The notes under the pieces are model-generated. The model was not told the origin of the DNA. It did not search any database and saw only the letters and a program-made list of their open reading frames with translations. Shown piece after piece: positions 61,501 through 64,000 of a DNA stretch of 64,000 nt (its first letter is position 1; the number at the start of each line of letters is the position of its first letter). The position numbers and the translations under genes were made by a program. The stretch is from Formicarius rufipectus (taxonomy: Eukaryota; Chordata; Aves; Passeriformes; Formicariidae). The stretch lies in assembly GCA_013399695.1 (NCBI GenBank), contig VXAU01003514.1:372001-436000 (forward strand), written 5' to 3'.

Positions 61501-64000
61501 CAGCCATCTGTTCCCAAATCCTGTTTTTCTCTTGGTGTCACCATTCTGCAACAGAACTAGAGAAAAGGGACTCATAACCAGTACGAAGCAAGTTCAGAAG
61601 AACCAGCTGCATCAACAGGGTCAGAAGCCACTGGTCCCACACCATCTTTTTGCTCTTTTCCACTCAATTCAGCTCAGGACAGTTGGGAGGCACCAAGGGT
61701 GAGATGCATGGCTGCTGGCAAGAGGGAAATCTGAGGTAGAAGAGATGGCAGGTAAGAGTGCAAGTGGAGAACCTGAGACCAGATGAAAGACACAAAGAGT
61801 TCATAGGGAAAAAAAACAGGCACTGCTAGAGAAGCCCCTCCTTCTCATGGAGTATTCTGCTGTTTCCAGATACAGTTCTGTTTTAAAGTGACATTAACCC
61901 TCCCGAAATTTCAAAAAGCTTCTTGAGAAGCAGTGGCCTGGCTCCAGGACCATCCATCTGGTGGAGCCACAGACCCAAGAATCTTGGCTGAGCTCTCCTG
62001 CCTGGCAGGCTGTGCCTGGAGCTGCAGCCGTGTGAGCTATAAACACCACCAACGAGGACATGCTGGCCCCAGGATACCAGCCACTCTCCACTTAGATCAA
62101 TTTGCTTTTAGGCAATTGTCTCCAGTGCCTTTCCCCCTTTCCAGGCAAACCTCTGACTCCATGGCGCTGCTGGGATTCCCTCCTGGTCCTCCACACCAGA
62201 ACCATCCAGTGCTGTGTGATGCAGCTTCTTGGAAGGCAGGAAATGCCCGGCAGGCCTAAAAAGAAGTTGCTTTACTTGGAGATGATTATAAAGCCTGAAA
62301 TTAGAGCTGCCTTGCTGACCAGGAGCTCCATACTTAGTAGAATTTCTTGCCCACTGCTGCTCTGGCAAGAATAGACAATTTTAACGTCTCAGTTTTAACC
62401 TCCCATTCACTTAACATATTTTGCAAGGGCCAAAGAAAGCTGAAGGGTATCAAGAAACCCTAGGTCATATGGTAAGTAGTTTTACTGACTGTCCTTACCA
62501 TGGCTGTTTTCAAACAACATTTTAAGATTTTCAAGGAAAAATGTATTTCCATTAAAACTGTCCACATGAAGTTTGGAAATCACTTCAGGCAGCACAGCTG
62601 TAATAATGCAGGACAAAATGCAAACCAGCTACTACTTGGTCAAATGAAGCATGCACCAAACTACAGCAAATTAAGGATTCATTATGAATCTTAACAAAGA
62701 AATACTTTACTAATAGAAAGAAAAAAGAGGGTGTTGTGGAAAGAGCTTTAAAAGGGAACAGTTGTGTGCAATTTTGCAGATAGCATCTTATTCGGAGGCA
62801 GTGGGCAGATTGATCTCTAAAGACTCTTAAAAGGTTTTGCTGTGGAAAAAAATAGTTGCAAGGCACAGTCAGATCATTAACTGTGTAGCCCAGGCTGCCA
62901 GCTGCTCAAATACTCCAGATGGCTCCACCTCTAAAACATCATCATTTGATCTTGGTAATCAAATTATCTCCCACTCTTACAATCCTAAGTGAGGCACGGC
63001 TTGAACGAAGAGATGATGTATTATATTTGACTGAGATGAATTGTGAAAACAAAACCAATTAGCTTTCAAGGCACTCAGCCTCTTCTAGTTGTATCAAAGC
63101 TAACCACCTCCAGCCCTTTAACACCTCCTTTCTACCATGGCCATCACACACATATGCTATACCCTATAAAGCTGCCCAGCATCCAGATTTTATACGGTAT
63201 TTGTACACTAAACAACATACAGTGGGTATGTAAATCCACAAGTTCCCACCAGGAGAAAGAGGACCCATCACTGGGGAGCAGTGCTGGGAACCTCAGTATC
63301 CTGAAGCATTTAGGCTGGATTAATTACACAAATGTAATCTGTTTGTTTTGCCTGGGACATGCAAGACATCATCTGGGTATTTTTGAGACCTTTAGTACAG
63401 CCTTAAGGACAAAGGGTGGCCGAAACAAGGTTATTTTCTTCACTTTTCATGCAATTACAACCAATATGCACAGTTTTTCTGAGGCCAGGCTCATCTGTGC
63501 ATGCTCAACCAACTGAACAGAAAGTGGTCACGACCAGCAAGTTCCCCTCAGTCCAGGTCGCTGATGCCAGTTGTTGGCAGGATGCCACTGGGGCTGGGGA
63601 AGATTGCTTTATTGCCTTTTTTTTTTTTAAATTATGGGCATTTCTTTTCTTTTCTACAAAGACTGCAAGGAGAGAAATAAAATCCAACCAGTGCACTGTC
63701 AGTGTCCAACTTCTCTTTCAAAGAAACCATATAAGTAGAAATTTCCCAGTATTTCCATAAAATGTTGGGCTTGGACAGTTTAAAAAAAACAGCTGAAATA
63801 TTCAAAAGTCACATCTGCCAAAAAAATGCACTCTTAACTAGCATGAACAGAGTATTTTAAATGCTGGCATTATTTAAACCAGCACACTCTGGAAAATTTA
63901 ATATTAGTTTTGCTTTTCACACCGAGTTGCAAAAGATTATGAAAGTCAGTTATAGCTAATCAGAGGAAACAATTCATTATTGCAGTGGGTGGTGGCATCT
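55591..64000. other. Intergenic upstream of ADRA2A, no gene seen
   Basis: Apart from the CR1 fragment at 58,084-58,250, no gene, RNA or large repeat is recognised. No exon of SHOC2, the usual upstream neighbour, was identified, so it probably lies beyond the window. Open frames at 58,640-60,300 are short and overlapping on both strands, as expected from moderately GC-rich non-coding DNA. Confidence 0.65.
58084..58250 (+). mobile_element. CR1 LINE 3' fragment
   Basis: The plus strand carries the last CR1 ORF2 codons (GGTTGCCCAGAGAGGTGGTA, then a GATGCCCCATCCCTG-type stretch and a TTGGATGGAGC block), followed by the 3' UTR motif GACTAGATGACCTTTAAAAA and CCCTTCCACC. Several substitutions show an old copy. 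The terminal octamer repeat is reduced to CCTATGG. Confidence 0.85.

Noticed and set aside
1..64000. tRNA, rRNA, snRNA, CRISPR, bacterial operon or endogenous viral genes
   Set aside because: None seen by eye on either strand; no cloverleaf with promoter boxes, no regular spaced repeats, and no retroviral gag, pol or env text recognised.

Overview
This is nuclear DNA from a vertebrate, most likely a bird. It has one recognisable protein-coding gene, an intronless alpha-2A adrenergic receptor (ADRA2A) on the minus strand, set in long stretches of apparently non-coding sequence. The bird (or at least sauropsid) assignment rests on three degraded CR1 LINE fragments, including the typical avian CR1 3' tail, on low overall repeat content, and on a receptor close to but clearly diverged from mammalian ADRA2A. 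The exact species cannot be told.

Layout. Positions 1 to about 48,490 are AT-rich intergenic DNA containing a CR1 3' tail (about 9,202-9,302), an internally deleted CR1 reverse-transcriptase remnant (about 15,495-16,452), simple repeats, a 2-N assembly gap flanked by duplicated sequence (27,693), one short exon-like coding stretch (about 32,029-32,112) and one retrocopy-like AATAAA/poly(A) tail (38,426-38,470). By known vertebrate synteny this is probably the gene desert downstream of ADRA2A, on the GPAM side. Positions about 48,490-50,469 fit the receptor 3' UTR, 50,470-51,804 the 444-residue CDS, and 51,805 to about 52,063 the 5' UTR with a 22-codon upstream ORF. A consensus TATA box lies at 52,088-52,093 with a palindromic E-box just upstream, all inside a CpG island (about 51,640-52,960) that also holds a CA-rich tract and a 19-bp GC-rich minisatellite. 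A second, smaller CpG-rich block at about 55,230-55,590 is a candidate distal regulatory element. The rest, to 64,000, is upstream intergenic DNA with one more CR1 fragment; SHOC2, the usual upstream neighbour, is not seen.

No multi-gene system, CRISPR array, operon or new defence locus is present. The observations most worth checking concern the receptor: Ser instead of human Cys at position 5.43, an extra Cys in extracellular loop 3, a uORF in better start context than the main ATG, and the distal CpG element.
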